Positions 32,742 to 45,005 are shown, counted from the stretch's first letter. The stretch: DNA of 64,000 nucleotides from Novosphingobium sp. TH158 (GCF_002855555.1 NZ_PKRT01000001.1:2322001-2386000); one strand, 5' to 3'. Program-made: numbers and translations. The notes: generated by a model not told the origin, from the letters alone.

Positions 32742-34160
32742 TCATGCCGTGCCGCCCACGGTCAGCCCTTCGATCAGCAGGCTAGGCTGGCCGACGCCGG
32801 CCGGCACCGATTGCCCGCCCTTGCCGCACATGCCCACGCCGTGGTCAAGCGCCATGTCGTTGCCGATGCCGGTGACGCGGGTGAGCACGGTCGGCCCGTC
32901 GCCGATCAGCGTTGCGCCCTTGATCGGCGCGCCCAGCTTGCCGTTCTCCACCTTGTAGGCCTCGGTGCAGGAAAACACGAACTTGCCCGAAACGATGTCC
33001 ACCTGCCCGCCGCCGAAGCTCTTGGCATAGATGCCGTTCTTCATCCGGCCGAGCAGTTCGGCCGGATCATCGTTGCCGCCCCGCATGAAGGTGTTGGTCA
33101 TGCGCGGCATGGGCGCGTGGGCATAGCTCTCGCGGCGACCGTTGCCCGTGGCCAGCACACCCATCAGCCGGGCGTTGAGCCGGTCCTGCATGTAGCCCTT
33201 GAGGATGCCGTCCTCGATCAGCACGTTTTCCTGCGTGGGCGTGCCTTCATCGTCGATGGAGAGCGAGCCGCGGCGGGCGGCGATCGAGCCGTCATCGACC
33301 ACGGTCACCCCTGGTGCGCCGACGCGTTCGCCGATGCGGCCGGAAAAGGCGCTGGTGCCCTTGCGGTTGAAATCGCCTTCAAGGCCATGTCCCACGGCTT
33401 CGTGCAGCAGTACGCCGGGCCAGCCGGGGCCGACCAGCACGGTCATCTCGCCCGCCGGGGCATCGACCGATTCAAGATTGGTGAGGGCCTGGCCCAGCGC
33501 ATGGTCGATGGCGCCGTTCCATGCCTCGGGCGCGAACAGGTCATCGTAGAGCTTGCGCCCGCCCATGCCGTAGCTGCCGCTTTCCCGGCGACCGTTGGCC
33601 TCGGCAACGATGCTGACGTTGAGCCGCACCAGCGGGCGCACATCGGTAGCCACGAAACCGTCCGCGCGGACGATCTCGACCACCGACCACGATCCGACAA
33701 GGCTGGCTGAAACCTGCGAGACACGCGGATCGCGCGCGCGGGCGATGCGGTCGATCTCCTCCAGCAGCTTCACTTTCGCCTCGAAGGAGACGGCATCGAG
33801 CGGCGACGCATCGGTATAGAGGTGGCGATTGGTCGGCTTGGGCGGCGCTGCCATGGGCTGGCGTGCCGGATCGAGCAGCTTCAGCGTCTCGCCCGCGCGC
33901 CGGATGGCGGCCGCGCTGATCTCGTTGGCATGGGCAAATCCGGTCATCTCGCCCGAAACCCCGCGCAGGCCGAACCCGGCATCGCGCGAATAGTCCGCCG
34001 TCTTCAGCCGTCCATCGTCGAAGCCGAACGCCTCGCTGGCGATGAACTGCATGTAAAGCTCGCCATCGTCGCAGCGCGACAGGGTTTCGCGAGCCAGAGC
34101 CTGCGCCTCGGCGGGATCAAGCTGGCGGTAAAGGAGCGAGCGGGGATCGGTGATGGTCAT
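32742..34160 (-). CDS. tldD: Metalloprotease TldD
   Basis: 472 residues. TldD is the catalytic subunit of the TldD/TldE zinc protease involved in microcin B17 maturation and CcdA turnover. The metal motif HEXXXH is visible as LLHEAVGHGLEGDFNRKG, and GGGQVDIVSGKFVFSCTEAYKVENGKLG near the C-terminus gives the conserved Cys region. The partner tldE (pmbA) is not in the window. The ATG at 34160 fits the family N-terminus. Confidence 0.95.
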   Translation of the reverse strand: MTITDPRSLLYRQLDPAEAQALARETLSRCDDGELYMQFIASEAFGFDDGRLKTADYSRDAGFGLRGVSGEMTGFAHANEISAAAIRRAGETLKLLDPARQPMAAPPKPTNRHLYTDASPLDAVSFEAKVKLLEEIDRIARARDPRVSQVSASLVGSWSVVEIVRADGFVATDVRPLVRLNVSIVAEANGRRESGSYGMGGRKLYDDLFAPEAWNGAIDHALGQALTNLESVDAPAGEMTVLVGPGWPGVLLHEAVGHGLEGDFNRKGTSAFSGRIGERVGAPGVTVVDDGSIAARRGSLSIDDEGTPTQENVLIEDGILKGYMQDRLNARLMGVLATGNGRRESYAHAPMPRMTNTFMRGGNDDPAELLGRMKNGIYAKSFGGGQVDIVSGKFVFSCTEAYKVENGKLGAPIKGATLIGDGPTVLTRVTGIGNDMALDHGVGMCGKGGQSVPAGVGQPSLLIEGLTVGGTA

Positions 34161-34173
34161 GGTGCTGCATATA

Positions 34174-34231
34174 GGAACTGCCGGGGCCGGACGGAAGCGC
34201 CGGTTGCGTGGCGTGAGAAATCGGCAGTTCC
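34174..34231. repeat. Long-range inverted repeat between tldD and katG
   Basis: GGAACTGCCG (34174-34183) and CGGCAGTTCC (34222-34231) are perfect 10-bp arms separated by 38 bases in the divergent intergenic region. It could be a regulator site for the katG or tldD promoter or an RNA stem. I cannot match it to an OxyR consensus. Confidence 0.45.
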
Positions 34232-34369
34232 GCTATCATTCGGCACTTTAAGCGGCCTTTCCGATTACTCTGATCCCACAAATCCATTGGAGGCGGGCGG
34301 CTGGAGAAACCTATCACCCCCGCCATCGTCCGGATCCTGCCGGATGTCCAAGCAGAGGGGATCAGATCC

Positions 34370-36580
<2,211 letters not shown>

Positions 36581-36602
36581 GCGGCAAGCCCATGCAACAA
36601 GC

Positions 36603-36637
36603 GGCGGCGGGACTTCGGTTCCGCCGCCGTTACTTTT
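36603..36637 (+). terminator. Rho-independent terminator of katG
   Basis: GGCGGCGGGAC (36603-36613) and GTTCCGCCGCC (36618-36628) form an 11-bp stem (one G-U) with a stable TTCG tetraloop, followed by GTTACTTTTT. Textbook terminator 23 bases past the katG stop. Confidence 0.9.
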
Positions 36638-36641
36638 TGGA

Positions 36642-36875
36642 TCAGCGGCTCATGCCGCCGGAAATGTCCGCATCGGCGGGGCCATGGTCATGGCCTTCCA
36701 GCACGAAGCGCTTGTCGCAATAGCCGCAATCGACATAGCCGCGCTCGTCGATTTCCAGCCAGACGCGCGGATGGCCCAGCGCCGCGCCGCCGCGCACCTC
36801 GCTCGCGCCGTCGCAGCGGACGCGGTGGGAGTTGACGATCACGGTCTCGGGCGGGGGCGGTGCGATTTCGGTCAT
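36642..36875 (-). CDS. Zinc-finger domain protein (NDUFS6-like)
   Basis: 77 residues with [31 protein letters not shown], the short zinc-finger fold conserved in alphaproteobacteria and in the mitochondrial complex I subunit NDUFS6. Putative metal ligands are Cys21, His35 and the CGYC pair. A role in complex I assembly or zinc binding is inferred from the mitochondrial relative. Converges on katG, with the katG terminator between them. Confidence 0.85.
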   Translation of the reverse strand: MTEIAPPPPETVIVNSHRVRCDGASEVRGGAALGHPRVWLEIDERGYVDCGYCDKRFVLEGHDHGPADADISGGMSR

Positions 36876-36945
36876 GACAGGGTTCCGGGTGCGAATTGCT
36901 CGGTCCCCCCTTTACGCAAAGGCCGCGCTGTCGCAAGAGCCTGTC

Positions 36946-37872
36946 ATGTCCACGCTCGGCCCCGCCATCTCGATCCGCAACCTCTCCAAGGTCTATGCCG
37001 GCGGCAAGCAGGCGCTGAACGATGTTTCATTCGACGTCCCGGCCGGGCAGATATTCGGCCTGCTCGGGCCGAACGGGGCCGGCAAGTCGACGCTGATCAA
37101 CATCCTTGCCGGGCTGGTGAACAAGACCTCGGGCGAAGTCTCGATCTGGGGACACGATATCGATGCCGATCCGCGCAACGCCAAGCGGTCGATCGGCATC
37201 GTGCCGCAGGAGGTGGTCTTCGATCCCTTCTTCACGCCGGCCGAAGTGCTTGAGAACCAGGCCGGTTTCTATGGCGTGCCGAAGGCGGCACGGCGCACGC
37301 TCGACCTGCTCGCCGCCGTGCACCTGTCGGACAAGGCCAACGCCTATTCGCGCACGCTTTCCGGGGGTATGAAGCGCCGCCTGCTGATCGCCAAGGCGCT
37401 GGTCCATACCCCGCCGGTGATCGTGCTCGACGAGCCGACCGCAGGGGTGGACGTGGAACTGCGCCGCCAGCTTTGGGAGCTTGTCAGCCAGCTCAACGCC
37501 GAAGGTGTCACGGTGGTGCTGACCACGCATTACCTCGAGGAAGCGGAAGAGCTGTGCGATCGCATCGCGATCATCAACCATGGCCGCCTGATTGCCGACA
37601 AGCCGACGCGCGAACTGGTCGGCATGGCGCACGAGAAGGTCGTGGTCGTGACGCTGGACAGCGAAATTGCCGAACTGCCCTGCCACGATGCCTTCCTCAA
37701 GTGCGAGCGCGAAGGGGAACGCGGGCTGGCGATCACCTATGACACCAGCCGCACCAATGCCGGCGAAGTGCTCTCGCTGGTGCAGGCCCAGGGCCATGCC
37801 ATTGTCGATGTCACGACACGCGAACCGGATCTTGAGGATGTGTTCGTTTCGCTGACCAGCGCTGCGGCTTAG
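36946..37872 (+). CDS. ABC transporter ATP-binding protein
   Basis: 308 residues. The nucleotide-binding domain has Walker A GPNGAGKST, Q-loop VPQEVVFDP, signature LSGGMKRRL, Walker B VIVLDEPTAG and switch His THYLEEAEE. A C-terminal extension of about 80 residues follows, as in CcmA/NodI-type drug and lipid export systems. The permease partner is not adjacent; the next gene is on the opposite strand. Start at 36946 (MSTLGPA). Confidence 0.9.
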   Translation: MSTLGPAISIRNLSKVYAGGKQALNDVSFDVPAGQIFGLLGPNGAGKSTLINILAGLVNKTSGEVSIWGHDIDADPRNAKRSIGIVPQEVVFDPFFTPAEVLENQAGFYGVPKAARRTLDLLAAVHLSDKANAYSRTLSGGMKRRLLIAKALVHTPPVIVLDEPTAGVDVELRRQLWELVSQLNAEGVTVVLTTHYLEEAEELCDRIAIINHGRLIADKPTRELVGMAHEKVVVVTLDSEIAELPCHDAFLKCEREGERGLAITYDTSRTNAGEVLSLVQAQGHAIVDVTTREPDLEDVFVSLTSAAA

Positions 37873-37888
37873 GCCTTGAGGCCCGGAA

Positions 37889-38071
37889 TTAGGCGGTCTT
37901 GAACAGTCCGCTGGGGTTCCAGTCCTTCTTCCATTCGCCCTTGTCTTTGCGGCGGATCGCCTGTCCGCAGCTGGTGCAGGTGCTGACGTAGTGCAGCCCG
38001 TCCCACCGCACTTCACGGCGGATGGGCTCGTGCCGGTCAAACCTGCAAAACAGGCGGATATGGAAGTTCAT
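37889..38071 (-). CDS. Small CxxC protein, tandem paralog 1
   Basis: 60 residues with an N-terminal FCRFDRHEP, a core VRWDGLHYVSTCTSCGQAIRR and a tail WKKDWNPSG. One CxxC pair plus a Cys and His near the start may bind zinc. It matches the neighbour at 38170-38349 along its whole length (shared FC, RHxP, RWDGxHxxSTCxxCGxxIRR, WxxxWxP). Small zinc-ribbon-like protein with no known function. Confidence 0.7.
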   Translation of the reverse strand: MNFHIRLFCRFDRHEPIRREVRWDGLHYVSTCTSCGQAIRRKDKGEWKKDWNPSGLFKTA

Positions 38072-38169
38072 GGTGCGTCCCGTTGAGCCCGCCCGTCTGT
38101 GCGAGCCTCGGCGGAATACCTATGGCAGCCTTAAACGGTTGTAAACACCGAGCCTTATTGCCGGCTAAC

Positions 38170-38349
38170 TCAAAGCCATGCGGCGTTGTCGGAACCTTCC
38201 GGCATCCACTCCTTGCGCCAGACTTTCGAGGTGACACGCCGGATCGGCTTGCCGCAATTGCGGCAGGTCGAGATGAAATGGGTTCCGTCCCACCGCGCGC
38301 GGTCGCGGGTGGGCGTGTGGCGGTTCAACCAGCAGAAAGATAGGCGCAT
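38170..38349 (-). CDS. Small CxxC protein, tandem paralog 2
   Basis: 59 residues: MRLSFCWLNRHTPTRDRARW then DGTHFISTCRNCGKPIRR and a Trp-rich tail. It is a clear paralog of the protein at 37889-38071, about half identical over the shared core, on the same strand with a 98-base gap. Four cysteines or His at equivalent positions are kept, which supports a real metal- or redox-binding unit. Function unknown. Confidence 0.68.
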   Translation of the reverse strand: MRLSFCWLNRHTPTRDRARWDGTHFISTCRNCGKPIRRVTSKVWRKEWMPEGSDNAAWL

Positions 38350-38495
38350 GGCGCAATACCTCGTCGACAGAAGGACCGATTTTGCTCTCTCTGCTGCGTC
38401 TCGCCGAGTACAATCGAACCCATTGTGGAGCGACCAATGCAGGCGACTCGGCCAATCCGCTTTTCTTGCAGTCCCGATTGCGCCAAAGCGGAACG

Positions 38496-40070
38496 ATGCA
38501 GCATGATGTGATCATCGTCGGATCGGGTGCCGCCGGACTTACGGCCGCACTCGCCCTGGGGCAGGACCGCAAGGTGCTGGTGCTGGCGAAAGGCGGGCTC
38601 AATGGCGGTTCCACCGCATGGGCGCAGGGCGGCATTGCCGCCGTGCTGGACGCCGGCGATACATTCGAGAACCACATTCGCGACACCATGGTTGCCGGTG
38701 GAGGGCTGAATCGCCTCGAAACGGTGGAATTCGTCATCGAACGCGCGCCCCATGCGATCGACCGGCTGGCGCAACTGGGCGTGCCTTTCAATACCGAGGG
38801 CAACAGCCTGCACCTGACGCGTGAGGGCGGGCACTCGCACCGCCGCATCGTCCATGTCAACGATGCCACCGGCTGGGCCGTGCAGCAGGCCCTGCTCCGC
38901 GCTTGCGAGGCCAACCCCAACGTCACCCTCCTGCCCAACCGCGCCTGCATCGACCTGATCACCGGCCGGCACGAGGAACGCTATTCCGGTTCCGGCCGGG
39001 TCTGGGGCGTCTATGCGCTCGACGAGGAAAGCGGAAAGGTTGAGGCGCACACCGCGCGCGCCACCATCCTCGCCACTGGAGGGGCCGGGCGCGTGTACCA
39101 GTTCTCCACCGCGCCGCGCGGGGCAACCGGCGATGGCATCGCCATGGCATGGCGCGCCGGGGCCCGCGTCTCCAACATGGAGATGATGCAGTTCCACCCG
39201 ACCTGCCTCTACAACCTCGAGGTCAAGAACTTCCTGATCACCGAGGCGGTGCGCGGCGAAGGCGGGCACCTGATCAATCCCAAGTCCGGCCGCCGCTTCA
39301 TGGCCGATTATGACGAGCGGCTGGAACTGGCCCCGCGCGACGTCGTCGCCCGCGCCATCGATGCCGAAATCAAGCGTGACGGGCTGGACTATGTCCACCT
39401 CGACATCAGCCACCAACCCGCCGAATTCGTGCGCGAGCACTTCCCCAACATTTACGAAAAGCTGCTGGGGCTGGGCATCGACATGACGGTCCAGCCGATC
39501 CCGGTTGTGCCGGCGCAGCATTATACCTGCGGCGGGGTGCTGGTCGATCTTGACGGGCGCACGGACCTGCCGGGGCTTTATGCCGCAGGTGAATGCACCG
39601 AAAGCGGTCTCCACGGGGCGAACCGGCTTGCTTCCAACAGCCTGCTGGAATGCTTCGTCTTCGGCGAGGCGGCCGCTGCCCATATCCTGGAGAACTGGGA
39701 CAGTTTCGAAGCCCCGCCCAAGGTGCGCGGCTGGGACGAAAGCCGGGTGACCGATTCCGACGAGGAAGTGATCATCAAGCAGAACTGGACCGAGATCCGC
39801 CGCTTCATGTGGAACTATGTCGGCATCGTGCGCACCACCAAGCGTCTCGAACGCGCCGCGCACCGCATCAAGCTGCTGACCGACGAAGTGGAAGACTATT
39901 ACGGCCATTTCCGCGTTTCGACGGACCTGATCGAACTGCGCAACCTGCTGCAATGCGCGGATCTGATCGTGCGCTCCGCCCTGCGCCGCAAGGAGAGCCG
40001 GGGCCTGCATTATACGCTGGACTATCCCCAGACACTGAAGATCGCTCGCGATACGGTGCTGGTGCCCTGA
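38496..40070 (+). CDS. nadB: L-aspartate oxidase NadB
   Basis: First step of de novo NAD synthesis: flavin oxidation of L-aspartate to iminoaspartate. 524 residues. FAD site HDVIIVGSGAAGLTAALALG, the STAWAQGGIAAVLDAGD substrate region, TGGAGRVYQFSTAPRGATGDG, and C-terminal LYAAGECTESGLHGANRLASNSLLECFVFG. The ATG at 38496 gives the normal N-terminus right before the dinucleotide motif. nadA and nadC are not in the window. Confidence 0.95.
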   Translation: MQHDVIIVGSGAAGLTAALALGQDRKVLVLAKGGLNGGSTAWAQGGIAAVLDAGDTFENHIRDTMVAGGGLNRLETVEFVIERAPHAIDRLAQLGVPFNTEGNSLHLTREGGHSHRRIVHVNDATGWAVQQALLRACEANPNVTLLPNRACIDLITGRHEERYSGSGRVWGVYALDEESGKVEAHTARATILATGGAGRVYQFSTAPRGATGDGIAMAWRAGARVSNMEMMQFHPTCLYNLEVKNFLITEAVRGEGGHLINPKSGRRFMADYDERLELAPRDVVARAIDAEIKRDGLDYVHLDISHQPAEFVREHFPNIYEKLLGLGIDMTVQPIPVVPAQHYTCGGVLVDLDGRTDLPGLYAAGECTESGLHGANRLASNSLLECFVFGEAAAAHILENWDSFEAPPKVRGWDESRVTDSDEEVIIKQNWTEIRRFMWNYVGIVRTTKRLERAAHRIKLLTDEVEDYYGHFRVSTDLIELRNLLQCADLIVRSALRRKESRGLHYTLDYPQTLKIARDTVLVP

Positions 40071-40121
40071 TCCCCCCCTGCCGCGCGGGCGGGGAGCGGG
40101 AAGCAGGGTATCCTTCAGGCG

Positions 40122-40721
40122 TCAGTCGCGTTCGGCACCGACCGAGGCCGCAATTTCAGCACGGGCCTGCGCGCGGGCGCGGCGCAGGGCGGCGCTGGTA
40201 TCGGCATCGGGGCGCAACTGCTTGATCGCCTTGCCCAGGCTCACCCGGTTATCGCCGGTGACCTGCGCCTTGAGCGCGGGGAAACCGCCCGTGAGGTTGA
40301 GGTTGCTGGCAACGTGTATTGCCGAGAGGCAATCACCCAGGTTCGCAAAGCCGCTGCAAGCAGCCGATAGCCCACCCGCGGGCAGCGCCGTGCCGCTGCG
40401 CGCCAGCGAACGGGTCAGCGCGGCTTGCAGGCGGGCGTTGCTGTCCAGCGTCATCGGGCGGGTCCGTTCGGCCGCGCGTACCGATGCGGCAGTATCAAGC
40501 CCGATCGAGCCGGAAGCGCCGCGGTTCGGCAGGTCCATGCCGCCCCGGATTCCGCCGCCCACGCCGATGCCCATGCCGCCAGCCCCGATGCCGCCCCCGG
40601 CACCCACGCCGCCGCCCGCGCCAATGCCGCCATTGGGCACGCCGCCGGGGTTGGCATGGGCCGGAATTGCGAGCGCCATCGAGGCGGCAACAAGGCTCGA
40701 AATTGAAAGGAAAGAGCGCAT
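40122..40721 (-). CDS. Exported glycine-rich hypothetical protein
   Basis: 199 residues. Signal peptide MRSFLSISSLVAASMALAIPAHA, then a glycine-rich stretch of short GxGAGGG-type units (about residues 25-65), then a conserved-looking helical domain with two cysteines (AACSGFANLGDCLSAIHVASNLN) and a basic C-terminus. The glycine repeat is likely flexible. No family recognised with confidence. The ATG at 40721 is used because a signal peptide begins there. Confidence 0.75.
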   Translation of the reverse strand: MRSFLSISSLVAASMALAIPAHANPGGVPNGGIGAGGGVGAGGGIGAGGMGIGVGGGIRGGMDLPNRGASGSIGLDTAASVRAAERTRPMTLDSNARLQAALTRSLARSGTALPAGGLSAACSGFANLGDCLSAIHVASNLNLTGGFPALKAQVTGDNRVSLGKAIKQLRPDADTSAALRRARAQARAEIAASVGAERD

Positions 40722-40853
40722 CGAAAGTCTCCTTGGTCTGTGTCGGTCTTTCCCACCCACTTCCAGCCAATAGGAGCCCCGCGCACCTTGCGGCGGGGTG
40801 AACGTCATGCGTCGGTAGCATCGACTTGCCGCAGCATGGCAACCGATGGCCGA

Positions 40854-42947
40854 TCAGGCAGCGCCCGGTGCCATTTCCCTTGCAGCGCCGGCAGGGGAGT
40901 GCGCGGCGTCAACGGCCTCGATCTCAACAAAGGCATCGTACAGGCCCGATCCGCCGCCCCAGTCCGTCTCGGCTTCGTCGGTAAGGACATTGACGCCGCG
41001 CCGCAGGCCGCTGGCATCCTCAAGGTGGCCGAAGGGCATCCAGGCAAGTCCGGGGCGCAGGCGCTGGCTGATGCGGCACAGGGCGTGGACCTCGCCCAGC
41101 CGGTTGTGCACGCGCACCTTCATGCCCTCGGCCAGTCCGCGCGCCGCCGCGTCGGCCGGATCGACTTCCACGAACAGGGTTCCGGCGCGCTTGCGGTGCC
41201 GATCGATGTGGCCATAACCCGAATTGAGCACGGCAAGCTGCTTGCCGGTGATCAGTTGCAGGCCGGCTTCGCGCCGGATGGCGCCGAGGCCGGGCAGGGG
41301 ATCCTGCCCCATGGCGGCTAGCGTTTCGGACCACAGTTCGGCCTTGCCCGAGGGTGTCGGGAATTGGCCATCGGCAAAGGGGCGCCAGTCTTCCGGTGCG
41401 GCGAGGCGCGCGTGGCCTTCCTCCCACAGCTGCTCGAACGTGATGCCTTGCAGCCAGGGATGCCCGCTGGCCAGCGCGGCGCGGATCATGGCCTCGTCGC
41501 TTTCATGCAGCCATGGCTCCTCGCGCCCCAAGGCCGTTGCCAGCCGCCGGAACAGTTCGGTGTTGCACAGCGCCTCGCCTGGGGGCGAGATCGCCGGGCG
41601 GTTGAGCGCGAGGTAGAGATGGCCCCAGGCCGGCGCGAGATCGAGGTGCTCGATCTGGCTGGTGGCTGGCAGCACGTAGTCGGCGAACCGGGCCGTGTCG
41701 GTCATCACCATGTCGTGCACCACGGTGAACAGGTCCTCCCGCGCCAGGCCCTTTGCGATCAGGGCCTGGTTGGGGATGGAAACCATGGGATTGGCGCCAT
41801 AGACCATCAGCGCCTTGACCGGCGGGGCCAGCGCCGGATCGCACAGGTCCCTGCCCAGATCGCGCATGTTCAGCGTGCGTGCCGGTTGCCACAGGTCGGG
41901 CCGCTCGACCGCCGCCATGTCTAGCGCGGCGAAGTGCAGGGCGTGGGTTGACCGGGCAATGCCGCCACCACGGTGACGGAAGGCGCCGCTAAGCACCGGC
42001 AGGCAGGAAACGGCGCGGAACTGCATGGCGCCGTTGATGTGATGTTCGATCCCGATCAGCGGGCGCAGCAGGCTGGGGTGGGTGGTGGCATAGAGCCGGG
42101 CGAAGCGTTCGATCTCTTCCGCAGGCAGGCCGATAATCGGTGCCATGGCCTGCGGCGAATGATCGGCCAGCCGCTCGACAAGCTGGTCGTAGCCAAGGGC
42201 ATGGGCGCGGACATAGTCTTCGTCCACCAGCCCATCGCGGTGCATGACGTGCATCACCGCCATGGCCAGCGCGGCATCGCTACCGGGCAGCAGCTGGATA
42301 TGCCAGTCCGCCTCCTCGGCCGTGCGGGTGCGTACCGGATCGATCACCACCAGCGTTGCGCCGTTTTTCTGTGCGGCCTTCACCAGCGGCCAGTAATGCA
42401 GGTTGGTGATGACCGTATTGGTTCCCCACAGCACGATCAGCCGGGCATGGGCGACCTCTTCAGGATCGATGCCCGAGCCGACCCCCAACGTTGCCTTCAT
42501 GCCTGCCGAGGCGACTGCGCCGCAGATGTTCCGGTCCAGCCGGCTGGCACCCAGCGCGCCGAACAGCCGCATGTCCAGCGAGGCCTGCTGCACTAGCCCC
42601 TGCATCCCGGCAGAGCTGTAGGGCAGGATCGCCTCGGCCCCGTATTCGGCAATGATTGCCTGCCAGCGTCCGGCAATATCGGCCAGGGCCTCGTCCCAGC
42701 TCACCCGCTCGAACTGGCCCGATCCCTTGGGCCCGGTTCGCCGCAGCGGATGGAGCACGCGATCGGGGTGATAGACCCGGTCAAGGTAGTGATTGACCTT
42801 GGCGCAAAGCGTACCCCGGGTGAAAGGGTGGTTCCTGTCCCCGGCGAGCGCTGTCGCGCGTCCCTGCTCGACCGTTACCACCCATGCGCAGGTATCGGGG
42901 CAATCGTGGCCGCAGGCTCCGCGGATCTGTTCGGGGGATGAGGTCAT
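40854..42947 (-). CDS. Molybdopterin (Mo-bisPGD) oxidoreductase, cysteine-ligand type
   Basis: 697 residues of the DMSO reductase superfamily. A [4Fe-4S] motif at the N-terminus (CGHDCPDTC with a fourth Cys in GTLCAKVNH), then SWDEALADIAGRW and the likely Mo-coordinating Cys in LDRNICGAVASAG. C-terminal bisPGD-binding domain includes VRVHNRLGEVHALCRIS. Resembles stand-alone anaerobic dehydrogenase-like proteins; the substrate is not known. Divergent from selB, which suggests a link to formate-type enzymes, but this enzyme uses Cys, not Sec. Confidence 0.88.
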   Translation of the reverse strand: MTSSPEQIRGACGHDCPDTCAWVVTVEQGRATALAGDRNHPFTRGTLCAKVNHYLDRVYHPDRVLHPLRRTGPKGSGQFERVSWDEALADIAGRWQAIIAEYGAEAILPYSSAGMQGLVQQASLDMRLFGALGASRLDRNICGAVASAGMKATLGVGSGIDPEEVAHARLIVLWGTNTVITNLHYWPLVKAAQKNGATLVVIDPVRTRTAEEADWHIQLLPGSDAALAMAVMHVMHRDGLVDEDYVRAHALGYDQLVERLADHSPQAMAPIIGLPAEEIERFARLYATTHPSLLRPLIGIEHHINGAMQFRAVSCLPVLSGAFRHRGGGIARSTHALHFAALDMAAVERPDLWQPARTLNMRDLGRDLCDPALAPPVKALMVYGANPMVSIPNQALIAKGLAREDLFTVVHDMVMTDTARFADYVLPATSQIEHLDLAPAWGHLYLALNRPAISPPGEALCNTELFRRLATALGREEPWLHESDEAMIRAALASGHPWLQGITFEQLWEEGHARLAAPEDWRPFADGQFPTPSGKAELWSETLAAMGQDPLPGLGAIRREAGLQLITGKQLAVLNSGYGHIDRHRKRAGTLFVEVDPADAAARGLAEGMKVRVHNRLGEVHALCRISQRLRPGLAWMPFGHLEDASGLRRGVNVLTDEAETDWGGGSGLYDAFVEIEAVDAAHSPAGAAREMAPGAA

Positions 42948-43022
42948 TTCCTGCCGACAATAGCGCCCTGCCAGGCGGGGTCAAACTTGCGCGCAGGTCA
43001 GCCGGTTGCCACAAGGCCGGTC

Positions 43023-44894
43023 ATGCTGATTGCCACGTCCGGCCACATCGACCACGGCAAGACCGCGCTGGTCCGCGCACTGACCGGCGCCGAGACCGAT
43101 CGCCTGCCCGAGGAACAGCGGCGCGGCATCACCATCGACCTTGGCTTTGCCTATTGGCCCCTGGGCGATGGCGTGACTATCGGTTTCGTCGATGTTCCCG
43201 GGCACGAACGCTACCTTCGCAACATGATCGCCGGGCTGTGCGGCGTGGAGTTCGCCCTGCTGGTGGTTGCGGCGGATGATGGCGTTATGCCGCAGACGGT
43301 CGAACACCTTGAAGTGCTGGACTTGCTGGGTATTTCGCGCGGGATCGTTGCGATCACGAAGGCTGACCTTGTGGCACCTGCGCGGCTGGATGCCGTGCGC
43401 GATGAGGTGGCGGATCTGCTGGCAGGAACGGGGCTTGCAGGCAGCCCGATCCACGCCGTCTCGACTGTCAGCGGCGCGGGCCTCGACGGCCTTTCCGCCG
43501 CGCTTCGGCACGCCGCCGCTGGCACCGACGAAGGCGAAGGCGCGCGTGCATTTCGCATGGCGGTGGACCGGGTGTTCACCGTTCCCGGTGCCGGCACGGT
43601 TGCGGCGGGAACGGTGCTTTCCGGCAGCATTGCCCGCGAAGATGCCGTGGTGATCGCGCCGTCGGGCAGTCCTGCGCGGGTGCGGGGCATTCAGAGCGGC
43701 GGCCTGGCCGTTGAGCGGGCAGGCGCAGGCCAGCGCTGCGCGATCAACCTTCCGGGCGTCGACATGTCCAGCCTTGGGCGCGGCACCTGGCTGGTCGAGC
43801 CGGGGCTTGGCACCTGCACCGACCGGATCGAGGTGCGGATCGACCTGCTGGAAGGGCGGCAGGACAGGATCAAGCACGGCGGACAAGTGCACCTGCACAT
43901 CGGCACCGCCGATATCGGCGCGCGGGTGTTGCTTGGTACGGCAGGCGCACAGGGGCTCGCGACGCTGCATTGCGACGGGCCGGTCCATGCCGTGACCGGC
44001 GATCGCTTCGTGCTGCGCGATGCTTCGGCGCGCGACGTGCTGGGCGGGGGGCGCGTTCTCGATCCCGAACCCGGCCGGGGGCGGGCCTGGCGGACCGGGC
44101 GCGCGGCCCTCGCCAGTGCCATGGCGGAACCGGAGCCCACCGGGGCGCTCTCGGCGCTGCTCGACATTCCGGGCCATGAACTCGACCTGTCGCGTTTCGC
44201 CCGCGCCTGGCACCTGCCGCTCGATCGGGCCGAAACCCTTGCCTTTGCAGCCGGAGGGGAACGCGTCGGCCGCAAGGCGGCGGTGTTCATGCGTTCCGAG
44301 CGCCTGCACAGCCTGGCCGATGCCGTGGTCGCGGCCCTTGCGGCACATCACGCGCAGGACAGTGCCTCGGGCGGGATGACTGCGCGCGACCTCAGGGCGG
44401 CGGCGGGCAATGCCCTGTCTGCCAGACCGTTTGCGACACTGCTGCGCCGCCTGCTCGACGAAGGCAGGATCGAACAGGCCGGGCCCCTGCTGCGATTGCC
44501 CGGCCATGCGCCGTCGTTTGCGCCGGGTGAGGTGGTGCTGTGGAACCGTCTGGTCGCCGCTTACGAAGATGCCCCGCCGCGCGCCTTCAGCCTGGCTGAT
44601 GCGGCAAGGGAACTGGGCGCGAGCGAGGCCAGCACCCGCGCCATGCTCTATCGCCGCCAGGTGGCTGGCGATTGCCGGGCTTTTCCCGGCGACAGGTTCA
44701 TCCTCGAAAGCCACGTTTCTGCAATCGGCGCGGCGGCAGCAAGCCTTGCCGAAGCCCATCCGGAAGGCTTCACCGCCGCGCAGTTCCGCGATGCCACGGG
44801 AATCGGTCGCAACATGGTGATCCGCCTGCTCGAATTCCTCGACGCAACCGGCGTTACCCGGCGCGTGGGAGATGCCCGCCTATTGCGCGAGTGA
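43023..44894 (+). CDS. selB: Selenocysteine-specific elongation factor SelB
   Basis: Delivers Sec-tRNA to UGA codons that carry a SECIS element. 623 residues. GTPase motifs: [35 protein letters not shown] and ITKAD; SelB-type domain II/III; and a C-terminal half with winged-helix domains ([63 protein letters not shown]) that bind SECIS RNA. ATG 43023 precedes the G1 motif. selA, selC and selD are not in the window and no selenoprotein was found here. Confidence 0.95.
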   Translation: MLIATSGHIDHGKTALVRALTGAETDRLPEEQRRGITIDLGFAYWPLGDGVTIGFVDVPGHERYLRNMIAGLCGVEFALLVVAADDGVMPQTVEHLEVLDLLGISRGIVAITKADLVAPARLDAVRDEVADLLAGTGLAGSPIHAVSTVSGAGLDGLSAALRHAAAGTDEGEGARAFRMAVDRVFTVPGAGTVAAGTVLSGSIAREDAVVIAPSGSPARVRGIQSGGLAVERAGAGQRCAINLPGVDMSSLGRGTWLVEPGLGTCTDRIEVRIDLLEGRQDRIKHGGQVHLHIGTADIGARVLLGTAGAQGLATLHCDGPVHAVTGDRFVLRDASARDVLGGGRVLDPEPGRGRAWRTGRAALASAMAEPEPTGALSALLDIPGHELDLSRFARAWHLPLDRAETLAFAAGGERVGRKAAVFMRSERLHSLADAVVAALAAHHAQDSASGGMTARDLRAAAGNALSARPFATLLRRLLDEGRIEQAGPLLRLPGHAPSFAPGEVVLWNRLVAAYEDAPPRAFSLADAARELGASEASTRAMLYRRQVAGDCRAFPGDRFILESHVSAIGAAAASLAEAHPEGFTAAQFRDATGIGRNMVIRLLEFLDATGVTRRVGDARLLRE

Positions 44895-45005
44895 CCGGCG
44901 ATTGGTCAGTGTTGGCAGGCTAATTGGTCTGGCCATTTGCGGCACCTTGCGGTAAGGCCGCGCGCGGCGGCGCGAGTGCGCCTGACAAGCAAAAAGGGAG
45001 TTACG

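Noticed and set aside
40071..40121. GC-rich inverted repeat after nadB as a terminator
   Set aside because: The stem is imperfect and no T tract follows.
40854..42947. Selenoprotein reading of the Mo oxidoreductase
   Set aside because: The frame has no internal TGA, and the likely Mo ligand is Cys.
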